Assembly: GCF_029868745.1 (NCBI RefSeq)
Contig: NZ_JARWOP010000367.1
Span: 1 to 36,974, forward strand
DNA length: 36,974 nt
Direction: 5' to 3'
Source: Nocardia wallacei
Lineage (GTDB): Bacteria; Actinomycetota; Actinomycetes; Mycobacteriales; Mycobacteriaceae
Within the stretch, counting starts at the first letter, position 1. Each line of letters starts with the position of its first letter. The position numbers and the translations under genes are program-made. Below are positions 34,284 through 36,974 of the stretch, one piece after another. The notes below the pieces were generated by a model. The model saw only the letters and a program-made list of their open reading frames with translations, did not search any database and had not been told where the DNA came from.

Positions 34284-35736
34284 CTCAGGTTCAAGCGGTC
34301 GTCGCAACATCTCGTGGATGAGGAGTTGCGATGGGTGTGCCGAGGCAGCGGGCCTCTGATCGGGCGACGCGACCGAAGATGCGGTCGCCGGGACGACCGT
34401 CGAGTTTGAGTCGCGAGCAGCGGCAACAGTTTTGGCGGAACATCGCCGTAGGGATGCCCAGTGAGGATGCAGCGGTGCAGGCGGGTTTCTCATCGGCGGT
34501 GGGATCGCGATTGTTCCGCGAAGCTGGCGGAATGCCGTCGATCAACATGGACCCACTCTCGGGCCGCTACCTGTCGTTGCAGGAGCGTGAGGAGATTGCG
34601 CTGCTGCGCGCCCAGGGTCTCGGCGTGCGCGAGATCGCACGGCGGATCGGTCGTTCGCCGTCGACGGTCTCGCGAGAGCTGCGGCGCAACGCCGCGACCC
34701 GCAGTGGGTACCTGCATTACCGAGCGTCGACCGCCCAATGGCACGCGCAGCGGCGCGCGTGCCGGCCCCGGACCGGCCAAGCTGGCCGCGAACGATCGGC
34801 TGCGCGAATACGTCCAGGAACGGCTGTCGGGGATCGTCACCGGCCCGGATGGGACCACCGTGCCGGGCCCGGCCGTGGCGTGGATCGGCCGCCGCCACGG
34901 TCCTCGCAAAGATCGCCGGTGGGCAAGTTCCTGGAGCCCGGAGCAGATCTCCAACAGGCTGAAAACCGACTTCCCGGAGGATGATTCGATGCGGATCTCG
35001 CACGAGGCGATCTACCAGTCTCTCTATGTCGCCGATCGCGGCGGGCTGGCTCGCGACGCGACCGCATGTCTGCGGACCGGGCGGGCGCGGCGGGTCCCGC
35101 GCGCCCGCACCCGCGGGCGCGGCAAGAAATTCGTCAACCCCGACATCCTGATCGACAGGCGTCCCGCCGAGGCCAACAGCCGCCGCGTCGCCGGGCACTG
35201 GGAAGGAGACCTGATTCTCGGTGCCGACAGCTCCGCGATCGGCACCATCGTCGACCGCGCCACCCGGTTCACCCTGCTGCTGCATCTGCCTCGCATGAAC
35301 GGCCACGGCACCCAGCCACGCACGAAGAACGGCCCGCCCCTGGCCGGACACGGCGCCGACGCGGTCCGCCAAGCCCTTGCCGAAACCTTCGCGGAGCTGC
35401 ATCCGACGCTGCGCCGATCTCTGACCTGGGACCAGGGCTCGGAGATGTCCCAGCACGCCCGGCTGCGCGCCGACACCGGAGTGCCGATCTTCTTCGCCAA
35501 ACCGCACAGCCCCTGGCAACGAGGCACCAATGAGAACACGAACGGCCTTCTCCGCCAATACTTCCCGAAGGGAACAGACCTCAGCCGACACTCCATCGAC
35601 GATCTCGCCGCGGTCGCACACTCCCTCAACACGCGACCCCGCAAGACGCTCGGCTGGCGGACTCCTGCTGAAGCTATTGCCGCCCAGCTAAACTCGCATC
35701 AAAAGCATTGTGTTGCGACGATCAGTTGAATCCGGC
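34284..35736 (+). mobile_element. IS30-family insertion sequence nested in the IS3 element
   Basis: The 1453-bp element has imperfect inverted ends of 22-26 bp; the inner 10 bases CGTCGCAACA (34300-34309; complement at 35711-35720) are identical. It is flanked by a 3-bp direct repeat CAA (34281-34283 and 35737-35739), the size expected for this family. Excision with one CAA restores the IS3 OrfB frame exactly, which proves the order of insertion. Confidence 0.9.
34331..35729 (+). pseudogene. IS30-family transposase with one frameshift
   Basis: The N-terminal frame gives ERDEEI-like YLSLQEREEIALLRAQGLGV and IGRSPSTVSRELRRNAA, the IS30 helix-turn-helix. Near 34765 the sequence continues in another frame: AKLAANDRLREYVQERLSG, HWEGDLILGADSSAIGTIVD (first Asp), LTWDQGSEMSQHA (second Asp) and GTNENTNGLLRQYFPKGTD (Glu). 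All catalytic residues are present, but a 1-base change in the GC-rich run at about 34758-34772 breaks the gene. Full length would be about 465 residues. It may be a sequencing error or a true inactivation. Confidence 0.82.
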
Positions 35737-36072
35737 CAATACACATCGGTCAAGTTTACTGAATCCCTTGCTCTGCAAGGACTCTCAGCGTCTATTGGAT
35801 CGGTTGGTGATGCCTACGACAACGCCCTGGCCGAATCGATCATCGGCTTGTTCAAGACCGAGGTCGTCAACCGGCACGGCCCCTTCAAGACAATCACCGA
35901 GGTCGAGTTCGCCCTCATGGAATGGGCCGACTGGTACAACAACGCTCGCCTGCATTCGCGGCTGGGCTACCTGAGTCCGGCCGAATACGAAGCCGCGTAC
36001 TACTCTCAACAATCGCCACGCCGACCGGCGCTGGTCTGAATCCGAAGCCGGTCCCTTACTCGTGACGGTTCA

Positions 36073-36622
36073 TGTTCGCCGCTGTGACGTTGATCCCGCC
36101 GTTCGTCCAGACCCCACAGCGGGCCGGTTACGGGTTCGGCGCTACCGCCGGCGAGACCGGGCAGTTCATGGTGCCGGTGGCGGCGTGCATGCTGATATCT
36201 GCACCTCTGACAGGGTCGATATCCGCGCGAACCTCCAGCCGCACAACGTTTTTCATCGGAGCCATCCTGACTGGTCCGGCGCTCGCCGGGCTCGGTGTGT
36301 CTTCCACCGGCAACCCTGGTACATCTACACAGCCGTCGCGGTTCTGGGCGGCGCGTACGGGTTCGCGTTCGCCTCGCTCGGCAACCTCGTAGTCGGCGCC
36401 GTACGCCCGGACCAGACAGGCGTGGCCACCGGTATCAACACGATCCTGCGCACGCTCGGCGGCGCCCTCGGCGCCCAACTCGCCGTGGTCATCGTCGCCA
36501 ATTCCGCCAGCCCAACCCATCCGCCGACCGAATCCGGCCACACCGCCGCGTTCATGGTCTCCGCCACGATCGCCGCACTCGCTGTACTCGCGGCAGCCGC
36601 CATACCGTCCACAGACCGATGA
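36073..36622 (+). pseudogene. C-terminal fragment of a DHA2-type MFS transporter
   Basis: FAAVTLIPPFVQTPQRAGYGFG and MVPVAACMLISAPLTGSISAR are helices of the second half of an EmrB/QacA-like exporter; after a frameshift near 36300 the sequence continues as YIYTAVAVLGGAYGFAFASL and GVATGINTILRTLGGALGAQL to the stop at 36622. The N-terminal half is missing at the IS right end. It is a different protein from the intact DHA2 exporter at 10491. Confidence 0.85.
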
Positions 36623-36974
36623 ACGACAGCCCACACCGCTCAAGGGCCCCGTAACCGGTGTCCGCAATATTCGTACCATCCCTGAAACGTCCTGTCGCGA
36701 ACAGGTATTGATGCCGACGGGAAACAGAGGCAGGACAAGACCATTCGAGTGACCAGCCCGTCACTCGAATCGTGCCCACGACGCGGTGTGGCCGTGGTAT
36801 CGAGCCTGCGGTACGGCACTTCCCGGAGTACCAACCCGGGCCCCCCCCCCCCCGGGGGGGGGGGGGGGCCCTGCCGCACCCGGGGCCCCCACCTTAGCCC
36901 CGCCGGGGCACTGGGGGCGCGGGGCGCCGCGCCACCGTGCCACCGCGAGGGCGAGCGTGGCGAACAGGGCATCC
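36623..36974. other. Contig-end region with a palindrome and a C/G homopolymer block
   Basis: No gene is visible. 36743-36770 is a palindrome (listed separately). From 36838 the sequence is GGG, C13, G15, CCC, followed by a G/C-rich stretch that reads like assembly or sequencing noise. I would not interpret anything after about 36830. Confidence 0.6.
36743..36770. promoter_or_regulatory. Perfect 11-bp inverted repeat, possible TetR-type operator
   Basis: ATTCGAGTGAC (36743-36753), six bases, GTCACTCGAAT (36760-36770). The size and the GAGTGAC half site are like operators of TetR-family repressors, which often control DHA2 transporters. It could equally be a terminator stem following the broken transporter. 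No regulator gene is in view because the contig ends. Confidence 0.4.

Larger units (their letters stand above)
33660..36039 (+). pseudogene. IS3-family transposase OrfB, split by the IS30 insertion
   Basis: The first part (33660-34283) reads PLIVGFIDEYRQVFGVESIC, YGRRKMTRFLRRRGHDV, NLVWVADFTYVSTWTGW (first Asp) and LIHYSDAGSQ (second Asp). The frame resumes after 35737 with YTSVKFTESLALQGL, DNALAESIIGLFKTEVV (catalytic Glu) and WYNNARLHSRLGYLSPAEYE. Joining the two across the IS30 element restores GSQ-YTS, the expected IS3 sequence. The transposase was therefore intact before the IS30 inserted. Confidence 0.87.
33288..36072 (+). mobile_element. IS3-family insertion sequence, interrupted by an IS30-family element
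   Basis: The ends are inverted repeats TGAACCGTCACG (33288-33299 and the complement at 36061-36072). Removing the nested IS30 element and one copy of its CAA duplication leaves about 1.33 kb, a normal IS3-family size. It carries an OrfA (helix-turn-helix) and an OrfB (DDE integrase core). No target duplication is seen at the outer ends (left flank CAACT, right flank TGTTC), and the flanking genes differ, so DNA next to the element was probably lost or recombined. Confidence 0.85.

Noticed and set aside
1..36974. CRISPR arrays, tRNA or rRNA genes, replication origins
   Set aside because: No regularly spaced repeats, no cloverleaf with a TTC-type T arm, and no rRNA-like sequence were seen on either strand.

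Overview
The window looks like chromosomal DNA of a high-GC actinomycete. A mycolic-acid-group genus such as Nocardia is my best guess. The reasons are strong G/C bias at third codon positions, many GTG and TTG starts, 4-base start/stop overlaps, a wax-ester-synthase-like acyltransferase, a fatty acyl-AMP ligase and XRE/TPR regulators of actinomycete type. The genus is inference. Both ends look like contig ends: the start is an unconvincing GC-rich stretch and the end contains a C13/G15 homopolymer block.

Region 1 (1-8699) is a compact, translationally coupled operon that I recognise as the MSMEG_0565-0572 / Sll0783-type nitrogen-starvation cluster (Nit1C, linked in the literature to nitrile and cyanide nitrogen assimilation). 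The gene order is Sll0783-like protein, radical SAM protein, GNAT-AIR synthase fusion, nitrilase, MSMEG_0570-type small protein, flavin oxidoreductase, a second nitrilase that has lost its catalytic Glu and Cys, and a glycosyltransferase. A LysR C-terminal part lies upstream.

Region 2 (8700-15448) is mixed housekeeping and efflux. It holds a DUF1304 membrane protein, the relic of a TPR protein, an FMN reductase coupled to a DHA2 drug exporter, then a MarR regulator divergent from a DinB/YciI/MFS operon with palindromic operators between them, and a small four-helix membrane protein.

Region 3 (15763-32635) appears to be an uncharacterised hybrid biosynthetic gene cluster. It contains a class I terpene synthase with a WS/DGAT acyltransferase; a minus-strand operon of a P450-FAAL fusion, a carrier protein, a thioester-reductase-like SDR and a SnoaL-fold protein; a second terpene synthase with a 597-residue unknown protein that carries terpene-synthase-like motifs; and an AhpD-like protein, a FAD monooxygenase and a type III polyketide synthase. 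FAAL, carrier and reductase together look like a split carboxylic acid reductase that would deliver an aldehyde or alcohol, with the P450 oxidising the acid or a bound intermediate. A 29-bp dyad motif lies upstream of these operons (three strong copies, one degenerate, one half copy), which suggests one regulon and defines the cluster limits. Two tandem XRE/TPR regulator genes inside the cluster are both decayed.

Region 4 (32636-36974) is a scar. It has a hypothetical gene cut by an insertion sequence, an IS3-family element itself interrupted by an IS30-family element (3-bp CAA duplication), and the C-terminal half of a broken DHA2 transporter. The two genes flanking the IS do not match, so a rearrangement accompanied or followed the insertion.
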